Positions 1-8,476 of a stretch of 64,000 nt of DNA are shown in pieces. The DNA is from Bacteroidota bacterium (GTDB lineage Bacteria; Bacteroidota; Bacteroidia; AKYH767-A; OLB10), in the NCBI GenBank assembly GCA_016709725.1, contig JADJMG010000001.1:186001-250000 (forward strand), read 5' to 3'. The notes under the pieces were generated by a model. The model ran no database searches and was not told the DNA's origin. It saw only the letters and a list, made by a program, of their open reading frames with translations. A program made the translations under genes and the position numbers. Position 1 is the first letter of the stretch. Each line of letters begins with the position of its first letter.

Positions 1-731
1 CCTTCGCGATAGAATACAAAAAGGTTGTCCATTTTTTCACTCAAGTTGGTGGTGTCGCCCAACAATATTCTGTGATCACCTACACGCGGAATCAATTCCA
101 ATTCCTGAAATTCATTCACATAAATTTGTTCAGTATTCGCCGACCAGAAAGAATCCGTCTCTAAAAAATGCGCAAGAACGTAGACTTGTTCGATCGTTCT
201 TGGAATTTTTAAAGCTGCGGTATCCGATTTCGGAGTACCAATATTCACGTTCATTTCACTGTATGTATTGAAGATAAATCCATTCGCCACCAATGCAGGA
301 GGAGTATAACGATCTGATACAGGCATAAATGCACCTGTTTGGTCAATGTAATACTGCTCGTCGTTTTTATTGATGATACGCACTATTGGATTTCTTTGGA
401 TGAGATCAATGTGTAGGATCCCTCCAATCGCTGAATATACTTCTACGTCCTCTATGAAAGGGTTCGATAAAATAATTTTTTCTAACAATGCAGTGTTGAT
501 GGTTCCAACCGATTTTCCAATTAATTTTCCTTTACTATTCGCTAATTTCAACACATCATTTTTATCGACAAACTCATGGCCCATGTCGCCCTTCATTTCC
601 ACGAGCACCTCGGTACATTTCAACTGTTCTTGCTTTTCGTTCACAAATCCAAGTAAGGCTAACATGCCTACGGACAATACGACCCAACCTGAGATGGTCA
701 ATATTTTTTTGAAGTTTATTTTCGTTTTCAT
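1..731 (-). CDS. ftsQ: Cell division protein FtsQ (3' end outside window)
   Basis: FtsQ is a bitopic division protein that links early divisome proteins to the FtsL/FtsI/FtsW septal synthesis machinery. The reading frame is open from the ATG at 731 to the window edge, 243 codons. A short basic N-terminus is followed by one membrane segment at about residues 9-29 and then a POTRA-like region with the typical NPFIEDVEVYS and HIDLIQRNPIVRI strands at about 75-110. Its ATG overlaps the murC stop as ATGA, and its place after murC at the end of the mur/fts cluster is the normal one. The N-terminus is intact; the C-terminal part lies beyond base 1. Confidence 0.87.
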   Translation of the reverse strand, partial: MKTKINFKKILTISGWVVLSVGMLALLGFVNEKQEQLKCTEVLVEMKGDMGHEFVDKNDVLKLANSKGKLIGKSVGTINTALLEKIILSNPFIEDVEVYSAIGGILHIDLIQRNPIVRIINKNDEQYYIDQTGAFMPVSDRYTPPALVANGFIFNTYSEMNVNIGTPKSDTAALKIPRTIEQVYVLAHFLETDSFWSANTEQIYVNEFQELELIPRVGDHRILLGDTTNLSEKMDNLFVFYRE

Positions 732-2126
732 ACTCCTTCAAAAAGTGTTTTAATGGGTTCAACTAATTGATCGATATCTCCGGCTCCTAAAGTCAAAAAT
801 ACTTGAGGCGTATTTTTTCTCAATTGGGCGATTAATTCTTCTTTGCTTACTCGATGTTTATCCTTGATGGTTACATTGTCGAAAATAATTCCAGCATCCA
901 CTCCTTCAATGGGTAATTCACGCGCTGGATAAATTTCTAATAAATATAAAGTGTCAAGTAAACTCAAACTTTCTGCAAATCCATCTACAAAATCACGCGT
1001 TCGTGTGAACAAATGTGGCTGGAAGGCGGCCGCAATCTTTTTACTTGGATGCAATTCACGTGCTGATAAAATAGCGGATTTCAATTCTTCGGGATGATGG
1101 GCGTAATCGTCAATGTAAATTACATTTTCTTTTCGCACATGATATTCGAATCGACGTTGCACTCCCTAAATAACTCTTCAACGCTTCTTTTAAGGAAACC
1201 ATGTCCACGCCATGTTCAATCGCCAAAGCCGACGCCGCCACTGCATTCTCGACATTATGTCGACCAGGCAATCCCAATTCTAAACCATCAATTACATAAG
1301 CAGGAGTGACTAAGTTGAAAATATACTTTCCATTCACCACTTTAATATTTTCTCCAACGTAATTGGCATGCTTATCCGCAATGGAATACGTAATTTTTCG
1401 CGCTGAGCAGTTTCCCAATTCCAATCCCAATTTCTGAATGATAAAACCACTGGGATGAACTTGTGCTGCAAAAGCTTGGTAGTTCAAATGCATCTCTTCC
1501 TTGCTTCCATAAATATCCAAATGATCAGCATCCATCGAGGTGATGATGGCTGCATCTGGAAAAAGAGTAAGGAAAGAACGATCGTACTCATCCGCTTCCA
1601 CCACAATTTCATGATTTGGTTGCGTTGACTTTCCGAGCAACAAATTCGATTTATAGTTTGAACTGATTCCTCCTAAAAAAGCAGTGATATTATGTCCCGC
1701 TGTGTTTAAAATATGAGCGAGAATGGATGAAGTAGTAGTTTTTCCATGTGTTCCTGCCACTCCAAAACAAACATGCGGCTCTGTAATGAATCCCAATACT
1801 TGTGATCTCTTTACAATTTGGAATTCTTTATCCTTAAAATAATCGAGTTCGGTATGATGTGGTGGAATGGCCGGAGTTAATACCACCAAGGTTTGATCCT
1901 TCAAATTCAAATCGGCAAAAGAACCAGGAATTTGAGTAACATCATCTTCAAAATGAATTTTCATTCCTTCCGCTTTCAAAGCATCGGTTAAAGGCGTTGA
2001 TGTACGGTCATACCCTGCTACCAACTTTCCTTCTGCTAAAAAATAACGAGCAAGCGCACTCATGCCTATCCCTCCTATTCCGAGGAAATAAACTTGTGTG
2101 ATGGTTTGCCAGTTTACAGGTTTCAA
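728..2126 (-). CDS. murC: UDP-N-acetylmuramate--L-alanine ligase, one-base frameshift
   Basis: MurC adds L-alanine to UDP-MurNAc in the cytoplasm using ATP, the first peptide step of peptidoglycan synthesis. The N-terminal Rossmann loop YFLGIGGIGMSALARYF (residues 13-29), the ATP loop GTHGKTTT (125-132) and EADEYDRSF are all present. The frame is broken at the CCC run 1164-1166: removing one C joins YLG to VQRRFEYHVRKENVIYIDDYAHHPEE without a gap and gives 465 aa, normal for MurC. The start is TTG at 2126, six bases after the murG stop; the next in-frame ATG would cut away the nucleotide loop. An essential gene, so a consensus error is more likely than decay. Confidence 0.94.
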
Positions 2127-2132
2127 CTTTTA

Positions 2133-3275
2133 TTATTTTACAAGTTGTATGATTTCATTTGCAATTTCAAATGCCGCTTGCGGTCGGGCTAAGGGAGCAA
2201 TATTTTCAGAAAGCTCTTTACACTTTTCTTTATTAAAGATGAGCGCAATGGCTTCTTTTACTAAACGATTTGAAGCTTCTATATCGGGTACCAACAAAGC
2301 TGCATTCCTATTTACTAATGCTTTGCAATTTTTTGTTTGATGGTCTTCCGCTGCTGTGGGCAAGGGTACCATAATCGACGGCTTCCTCACAATACATAAT
2401 TCAGAAACGGTACTGGCACCTGCACGAGTTACAACCACATCGGCCATTGCATAAGCTAGATCCATTCGCGAAATAAAATCCATCGCTTTAATGGAAGTGG
2501 TATTGATGATGGTTAACGCTTCTGATGCTTCCTGCGAAAATAATTTTCCCGTTTGCCAGATCACTTGCACACCTGATTCAACTAATTCTTGGAGTCCTGA
2601 TTTTATGGCTCTGTTAATACTGCGCGCACCTTGACTTCCGCCAACAATTAATAAGGTTGGACGTCCGGCATCTAAACCAAAAAATTGGGCGGCCTCTTCT
2701 CTCTTTCCCTCTATGGATTGAATATCGCTACGAACTGGATTTCCGGTAAATACAATTTTCGCTGCAGGAAAAAAGTGATGCATGTTTTCATAGGCTACAC
2801 AAATCTTCTTCGCTTTTTTAGCAAGTAATTTATTGGTGATACCAGGATAAGAATTTTGTTCTTGAATTAATGTAGGCACTCCTCTACGCGCAGCAATATA
2901 TAAGAGCGGACCGCTGGCATATCCACCAACTCCCACCGCAACGTGTGGATTAAATTCCTTTAATATTGAATTCGCTTTGTTCAAACTCTTCATTAATTTA
3001 AGTGGAAATGATAAATTATCAATACTCACTTCACGCTTTATTCCTGCGATGGGCAATCCCTTAATCGTGTATCCTGCTGCTGGAACTTTTTCCATTTCCA
3101 TTTTACCTTCCGCACCCACAAATAATATTTCTATATCCTTATTCACCGCCTTCAATGCATTGGCAATGGCAATAGCAGGGAAGATATGACCACCTGTGCC
3201 ACCGCCACTAATTACAACACGTATGTTTTGATTAGGCTGCAAGGGCTGGACTGTTATCGGTTTTATCAATTTCAC
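2133..3275 (-). CDS. murG: UDP-GlcNAc:lipid I N-acetylglucosaminyltransferase MurG
   Basis: MurG transfers GlcNAc from UDP-GlcNAc to lipid I at the inner face of the plasma membrane, making lipid II. It is a GT28/GT-B enzyme: the N-terminal loop GGGTGGHIFPA is at residues 24-34, GVGGYASGP follows, and the C-terminal donor-binding loop GGSQGARSIN is near residue 210. Length (380 aa) is slightly above the usual 360-370 because the predicted start, a GTG at 3275, lies 44 nt inside the end of ftsW; no better start exists before the glycine-rich loop. Placed between ftsW and murC as usual. Confidence 0.96.
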   Translation of the reverse strand: MKLIKPITVQPLQPNQNIRVVISGGGTGGHIFPAIAIANALKAVNKDIEILFVGAEGKMEMEKVPAAGYTIKGLPIAGIKREVSIDNLSFPLKLMKSLNKANSILKEFNPHVAVGVGGYASGPLLYIAARRGVPTLIQEQNSYPGITNKLLAKKAKKICVAYENMHHFFPAAKIVFTGNPVRSDIQSIEGKREEAAQFFGLDAGRPTLLIVGGSQGARSINRAIKSGLQELVESGVQVIWQTGKLFSQEASEALTIINTTSIKAMDFISRMDLAYAMADVVVTRAGASTVSELCIVRKPSIMVPLPTAAEDHQTKNCKALVNRNAALLVPDIEASNRLVKEAIALIFNKEKCKELSENIAPLARPQAAFEIANEIIQLVK

Positions 3276-4383
3276 TACTCACACTCAATATAATTCCAAT
3301 GGCTGCACTGGTGAACCAAATGGAAGTTCCACCCATGCTTAACATGGGCAATGGTTGACCTGTCACAGGAAATAGATTCACCGCGACGGCCATATTTATT
3401 AATCCTTGAAATACTAAACTAAATGCGCATCCTATGGTAATGAGTGCAGCAAATGCGCGCTCAGTCTTTTTGACGATTTGCATGGCTCGATAAAATAGAA
3501 GCAAGTACAGAAAAAGTACAAATGTCCCACCTAATAAACCGTATTCTTCCACGATGATGGCAAAAATAAAATCAGAGTAAGGATGTGGTAAGAAATTTCT
3601 TTGATCGCTATTCCCTGGACCTTTACCTACAAGTCCGCCGGTTGCTATGGCAATTTTTGCTTGTTGCACTTGATAATTTCCTTCATCGCCACCACCACTA
3701 AAATTTTCAATTCGTGATGTCCAAGTGCTGATACGACCACCACCAATTCCTGTGAAATAAGCAAAAGCCAAATACAAACTAAAGATGACCACTGCACCGC
3801 CAAACATATACATGATGTACTTCAAACTGATACGTCCGATAAACATCAATACCACACAAGTAGTAAATAATACAGCCGCTGTAGAGAAATTTGCAGGTAA
3901 AATCAACAAACACACAACCGCAATCGGAATGATGATGGGAAGAAATGCCGTTTTGAAATCTTTAATATTATCTTGTTTCTTCGAGAGGAGACGAGCTACA
4001 TATAAGATCAATGCGACTTTTGCAAAATCGGATGTTTGAAAAGAAAGACCAATGATGGGTAGTGTTAACCACCGACTTGCTTCATTGATATTACTTCCCA
4101 ATAACAAAGTGAAAAACAACAAGGGTATCGCTACTAAAATTCCAAAGGTTGCGATGCGCGCATATACAGTATACTTCAACATGTGTATACCATACATCAA
4201 CGCAAAACCCAACAGCATAATGATACCATGCTTGAATAAATAGTATTCTGTATTCCCCGACTGATACTTATAAGCCAAGGTTCCTGTGGAACTATACACA
4301 GCAAGTATACTCACGATACTTAATAGTATCACGATTAGCCAAATGGTGCGATCGCCTTTAAAGTAAGTCTCCAGCCAAGTCAT
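3232..4383 (-). CDS. ftsW: Septal peptidoglycan glycosyltransferase FtsW (SEDS family)
   Basis: FtsW is the SEDS polymerase that builds septal glycan strands from lipid II together with its transpeptidase partner FtsI. The 383-aa protein is almost entirely hydrophobic, with about ten membrane segments, a large extracytoplasmic loop carrying GRISTWTSRIENF, and the family signatures GPGNSDQRNFLPHPYSDFIFA and NLFPVTGQPLPMLSMGGTS. It overlaps murG by 44 nt and follows murD after a 19-nt gap. Position inside the mur cluster favours FtsW over the elongation homologue RodA. Confidence 0.95.
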   Translation of the reverse strand: MTWLETYFKGDRTIWLIVILLSIVSILAVYSSTGTLAYKYQSGNTEYYLFKHGIIMLLGFALMYGIHMLKYTVYARIATFGILVAIPLLFFTLLLGSNINEASRWLTLPIIGLSFQTSDFAKVALILYVARLLSKKQDNIKDFKTAFLPIIIPIAVVCLLILPANFSTAAVLFTTCVVLMFIGRISLKYIMYMFGGAVVIFSLYLAFAYFTGIGGGRISTWTSRIENFSGGGDEGNYQVQQAKIAIATGGLVGKGPGNSDQRNFLPHPYSDFIFAIIVEEYGLLGGTFVLFLYLLLFYRAMQIVKKTERAFAALITIGCAFSLVFQGLINMAVAVNLFPVTGQPLPMLSMGGTSIWFTSAAIGIILSVSSEIDKTDNSPALAA

Positions 4384-4402
4384 CTTTCTCTCTCTTTAAT
4401 TA

Positions 4403-5749
4403 TTACAAATTACGAACGGCAGTTTTGAATTTGCGTCCACGGTCTTCGTAGTTTTCAAACAAATCGAAACTTGCACAGGCTGGAGACAATAAAACCACAT
4501 CACCGTTTTTTCCCAAACCATAAGCAGCCTGAACTGCTTCTTCAGCCGATGCGGTTTCAATGATGATTGGTACCACCGATTTGAATGCTTCAATAATCTT
4601 TTTGTTGTCGGTTCCCATGCACACGATTGCTTTCACTCTTGTTTTTACTAACTCAAGAAGCATTTCGTATTCATTTCCTTTGTCTACTCCACCTGCAATC
4701 CAGATCGTAGGTTTTTGCATGGACTCTAATGCATACCATGTAGAATTTACATTAGTTGCTTTTGAATCATTGATAAATTCAATTCCGTGAACGGTAGTAA
4801 CATTTTCCAGGCGATGCTCAATGTTTTCGAAATCGGAAAAGCTCTCGCGAACTACCTCTTTACGAATGTCGAGAATACGTCCGGCTATTCCTGCTGCCAT
4901 TGAATTGTAAATGTTGTGTTTGCCTTGAAGAGCAAGATCGTGGATTGACATATTGTAGGTTTGGTTATGTGTTTGTATGTTTAATTGCGTGTCTTCTAAC
5001 CACGCGCTCATGTTTTCCTTTTTTTGAATGCTAAATGGAAAGCATTGCATAGCGGGTGTAATCTTTTCTAATTGTTGCAGGGTAAGTGCATCATCTGCAC
5101 AGTAGATGAATGCATCTTGACTGCGTTGATTCTGGATAATTCTGAACTTCGAATCAATATAATTCTGCAAATTATATTCGTAGCGATCTAAATGATCCGG
5201 AGTAATGTTTGTTAGTACGGCGATGTCTGCTCTGAAAGTGTAACATCCATCTAACTGAAAACTGCTGAGCTCTAGTACATAATAATCGTGCGACTCTTCA
5301 GCCACCTGACGAGCAAAACTTTTTCCGATGTTTCCACCTAAACCCACATTTAATCCTGCCTTACTTAATAAGTGATGCGTTAATAAGGTGGTAGTGGTCT
5401 TGCCGTTCGTTCCGGTGATTGCAATAATTTTTGCTGACGTATGTTTTGCTGCGAATTCAATCTCGGATTGAATTTGAATACCCGCTTCCTTCAATTTTTT
5501 AATGATAGGCGCTTTGTCAGGAATTCCTGGACTCTTCACCAAAACATCGGCAGCTAATATTATTTCTTGCGAATGTTGACCTTCTTCAAATTGGATTTGA
5601 TATTTCTCTAATTCGGCTTTGTACTTATCAGCGACCTTTCCAAAATCAGAAACAAAAACTTGCATGCCTAGCTTCTTAGCGAGTATAGCTGTCCCAACAC
5701 CGCTTTCAGCAGCACCGAGAACAACCATATTTTCTTTTGAACTAGACAT
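4403..5749 (-). CDS. murD: UDP-N-acetylmuramoylalanine--D-glutamate ligase
   Basis: MurD adds D-glutamate to UDP-MurNAc-L-Ala in the cytoplasm with ATP. The 448-aa protein has the three Mur-ligase domains: an N-terminal Rossmann region beginning MVVLGAAESGVGTAIL, the ATP loop GTNGKTTTT at 113-121, LELSSFQLDG and TNITPDHLDRY in the central domain, and the C-terminal INDSKATN and LLSPACASFDLFENYEDRG motifs typical of MurD. The start is ATG at 5749, eight bases after the mraY stop. It is intact, unlike the neighbouring murC. Confidence 0.97.
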   Translation of the reverse strand: MSSSKENMVVLGAAESGVGTAILAKKLGMQVFVSDFGKVADKYKAELEKYQIQFEEGQHSQEIILAADVLVKSPGIPDKAPIIKKLKEAGIQIQSEIEFAAKHTSAKIIAITGTNGKTTTTLLTHHLLSKAGLNVGLGGNIGKSFARQVAEESHDYYVLELSSFQLDGCYTFRADIAVLTNITPDHLDRYEYNLQNYIDSKFRIIQNQRSQDAFIYCADDALTLQQLEKITPAMQCFPFSIQKKENMSAWLEDTQLNIQTHNQTYNMSIHDLALQGKHNIYNSMAAGIAGRILDIRKEVVRESFSDFENIEHRLENVTTVHGIEFINDSKATNVNSTWYALESMQKPTIWIAGGVDKGNEYEMLLELVKTRVKAIVCMGTDNKKIIEAFKSVVPIIIETASAEEAVQAAYGLGKNGDVVLLSPACASFDLFENYEDRGRKFKTAVRNL

Positions 5750-5756
5750 TTATTTT

Positions 5757-7016
5757 TTATCTCAACTTTAAGGTAACTACACTTAATACAGCAAGCATCA
5801 ATCCCACAATCCAAAATCGAGTTACGATTTTAGACTCGTGATATCCTAACTTTTGATAATGGTGATGAAGCGGCGACATTTTAAAGATGCGTCGACCTTC
5901 TCCATATTTTTTTCGAGTATATTTAAAATAACTTACTTGAACCATCACGGATAAGTTCTCCACTAAGAATACTCCACAGATAATAGGAATCAATAATTCT
6001 TTACGAATGCCAATAGCGAAAACGGCAATTATTCCACCCAAGGCTAAACTTCCGGTATCACCCATGAATACTTGCGCTGGATAGGAGTTATACCAAAGAA
6101 ATCCAACACAGGCAACCACAAACGCACTCATGAATACAATTAGCTCACCGGTATTGGGAATGTACATGATGTTTAAATAACTTGCAAATACGGTATTACC
6201 CGAAACGTATGCGAACACAGCAAGTGTAGTTCCTACAATGGCACTGGTTCCTGTTGCGAGTCCATCGATACCATCGGTAATATTGGCTCCGTTAGAAACT
6301 GCCGTCACAATAAATATCACCATCAATATAAAGAGCACGGGCAACATCCATGATTTATGATCGCCTGCCCAACTAATCAAATCGGCATATTCAAATTCGT
6401 TGTTCTTAAAAAATGGAATCGTCGTTTTTGTTGATTTAACATTTACTACTGTAGATGCTATATCTTCAGAATTATTAATATCATCAACGATATTTCCACC
6501 CTGACTAATAACAACACTGGAAGACACTGCGCTATTCTCGCGCACCACTACATTCGGATTAAAATAAAGAATCGAACCAATGATCACGCCCAATCCCACT
6601 TGTCCAATTAACTTTGACTTTGCTCTTAAACCTTCTTTGTCTTTCTTAAATACTTTGATGTAATCATCTACAAATCCGATCAGGCCCAACCAAATCACAC
6701 TTACAATCATGGTAATGATGTAAACGTTATCCAACTTTGTAAAAAGAAAGGTAGGAATGAGAATCGCAGCAATGATGATAAGTCCGCCCATGGTTGGAGT
6801 ACCTTGTTTCTTCGCTTGACCATCTAATCCTAAATCACGAATGGTTTCTCCTACTTGCATGCGCAATAACAAAGCAATGATTCGCTTTCCTAAAAACAAA
6901 GTAATCACCAGCGAAGTGATGATAGCCATCGCCGCTCTGAACGACAAGAAACGAAACACTCCAGCGCCAGGAATGTCGTACGCTTTATCTAAGTATTCAA
7001 AGAGATAATATAACAT
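5757..7016 (-). CDS. mraY: Phospho-N-acetylmuramoyl-pentapeptide transferase MraY
   Basis: MraY moves phospho-MurNAc-pentapeptide from UDP to undecaprenyl phosphate, making lipid I. The 419-aa polytopic protein shows the catalytic signatures: GLIGFVDDYIKVFKKDKEGL (Asp pair near 117-118), NITDGIDGLATG, FMGDTGSLALGG, and HHHYQKLG near the C-terminus. Between the segment starting VGLGVIIGSILYF and the NITDG loop lies an insertion of roughly 60-70 residues rich in Val, Asn and Ser, probably an extracytoplasmic loop. MraY proteins of Bacteroidota are usually longer than the roughly 360 aa of E. coli, so this fits the phylum. Start ATG at 7016, two bases after the murE stop. Confidence 0.97.
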   Translation of the reverse strand: MLYYLFEYLDKAYDIPGAGVFRFLSFRAAMAIITSLVITLFLGKRIIALLLRMQVGETIRDLGLDGQAKKQGTPTMGGLIIIAAILIPTFLFTKLDNVYIITMIVSVIWLGLIGFVDDYIKVFKKDKEGLRAKSKLIGQVGLGVIIGSILYFNPNVVVRENSAVSSSVVISQGGNIVDDINNSEDIASTVVNVKSTKTTIPFFKNNEFEYADLISWAGDHKSWMLPVLFILMVIFIVTAVSNGANITDGIDGLATGTSAIVGTTLAVFAYVSGNTVFASYLNIMYIPNTGELIVFMSAFVVACVGFLWYNSYPAQVFMGDTGSLALGGIIAVFAIGIRKELLIPIICGVFLVENLSVMVQVSYFKYTRKKYGEGRRIFKMSPLHHHYQKLGYHESKIVTRFWIVGLMLAVLSVVTLKLR

Positions 7017-7018
7017 AG

Positions 7019-8476
7019 TTAACAGAGTTCAAATGATTCTTCTAATACTTGTAAGTCGTCAAAAGGATGTTTCACTCCTTTGATTTCTTGATATTTTTCA
7101 TGTCCTTTTCCAGCGAGGAGGATAATATCTCCTTTCTTCGCCAATGCACACGCCGTGCGAACTGCTTCACGACGATCGCTCACTGAAAGCACTTTCTTTT
7201 GTTGATGAATTGGAATACCCACTTTCATCTCGGCAATGATTTGGTCAGGATCTTCATTGCGTGGATTGTCGGAAGTTAAAATCACACGATCACTTTGATC
7301 ACATGCGATCGCTGCCATTTGCGGGCGCTTTCCTTTATCACGATCACCACCACATCCTACTACCGTTATAATTTGTTCGTTACCTAAACGAATATCTTGT
7401 ATCGTAGACAATACATTTTGCAATGCATCTGGAGTATGTGCGTAATCTATAATTCCTATTACACCATTCGCACTTTCTACACGTTGAAATCTTCCCTCTG
7501 GTGATTGCAGTGTACTGATGGCAGTTAATACGGCTAACTTTTCTTCGCCCATCAACATGGCTACACCATATACACTCAATAAATTATATGCATTAAATTT
7601 TCCACTAAGTCGACATAATAAATCGTTTCCTTCTATGTTCAACATTAATCCAGCAAAAGAACTTTCCAAAATCTTCGCTTTGAAATCGGCTACACCCATT
7701 AAGCTATACGTTTTCACTGTAGCTTTAGAATTTTGCACCATTATTTTTCCATTGCGATCATCGACATTCACCAATGCAAATGCGTTTGATGAAAGCTTAT
7801 CAAAAAATCCTTGCTTCGCTTTGATATATTCTTCAAATGTTTTGTGATAGTCTAAATGATCGCGGGTGATGTTCGTGAATACACCTCCATCAAAATGCAA
7901 TCCACTGATGCGATGTTGTACTACGGCATGTGAACTCACTTCCATAAAACAATAACTACATTCCGAATCGACCATCTTGGCTAAAAGTGCATTCAATTGG
8001 AGCGGATCAGGAGTAGTATGTGTAGATGGAATTTCTAAATCGTTAATGCGATTCACAACGGTACTTAACAAGCCTACTTTATAACCTAACTGACGAAACA
8101 ATGTATGTAAGAGGGTAACGACGGTAGTTTTTCCATTGGTACCCGTTACCCCGATCAGTTTTAACTTATCGGAAGGATGATCGTAAAAATTAGCAGCGAT
8201 GATGGCTAAGGCAAGTGAAGAATCTTTCACTTGAATATAAGTAACACTTTGAAAACGCTCAGCAGGCATTTCTTCGCACACAACAGCTGTGGCACCTTTT
8301 GCAATAACTTCTGCAATGAAATGATGACCATCAACTACAGTTCCACGAATGGCAATAAATAAAGTATCCGCTTCTACTTTGCGTGAATCAAAGCACACCT
8401 TCTCTATCGAGATGGAAGTGTCACCACTTACTTCTTCGATGCCGGCTTTGTACAATAAATCGCTGAGTAGATTCAT
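7019..8476 (-). CDS. murE: UDP-MurNAc-L-Ala-D-Glu--meso-diaminopimelate ligase
   Basis: MurE adds the third amino acid of the stem peptide. The ATP loop GTNGKTTVV is at 112-120, followed by STHTTPD, the MEVSSHAVVQHR motif and FTNITRDHLDYH; the C-terminal domain has DYAHTPDAL, GCGGDRDKGKRPQMA and DNPRNEDP. The DNPR motif is the established marker of specificity for meso-diaminopimelate rather than lysine, so the wall is predicted to be of the DAP type. The ATG shares one base with the ftsI stop (TAATG), implying translational coupling. Confidence 0.97.
   Translation of the reverse strand: MNLLSDLLYKAGIEEVSGDTSISIEKVCFDSRKVEADTLFIAIRGTVVDGHHFIAEVIAKGATAVVCEEMPAERFQSVTYIQVKDSSLALAIIAANFYDHPSDKLKLIGVTGTNGKTTVVTLLHTLFRQLGYKVGLLSTVVNRINDLEIPSTHTTPDPLQLNALLAKMVDSECSYCFMEVSSHAVVQHRISGLHFDGGVFTNITRDHLDYHKTFEEYIKAKQGFFDKLSSNAFALVNVDDRNGKIMVQNSKATVKTYSLMGVADFKAKILESSFAGLMLNIEGNDLLCRLSGKFNAYNLLSVYGVAMLMGEEKLAVLTAISTLQSPEGRFQRVESANGVIGIIDYAHTPDALQNVLSTIQDIRLGNEQIITVVGCGGDRDKGKRPQMAAIACDQSDRVILTSDNPRNEDPDQIIAEMKVGIPIHQQKKVLSVSDRREAVRTACALAKKGDIILLAGKGHEKYQEIKGVKHPFDDLQVLEESFELC

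Noticed and set aside
3785..4243. Plus-strand open frames opposite ftsW
   Set aside because: They are antisense shadows of a strongly hydrophobic gene with no recognisable protein features.
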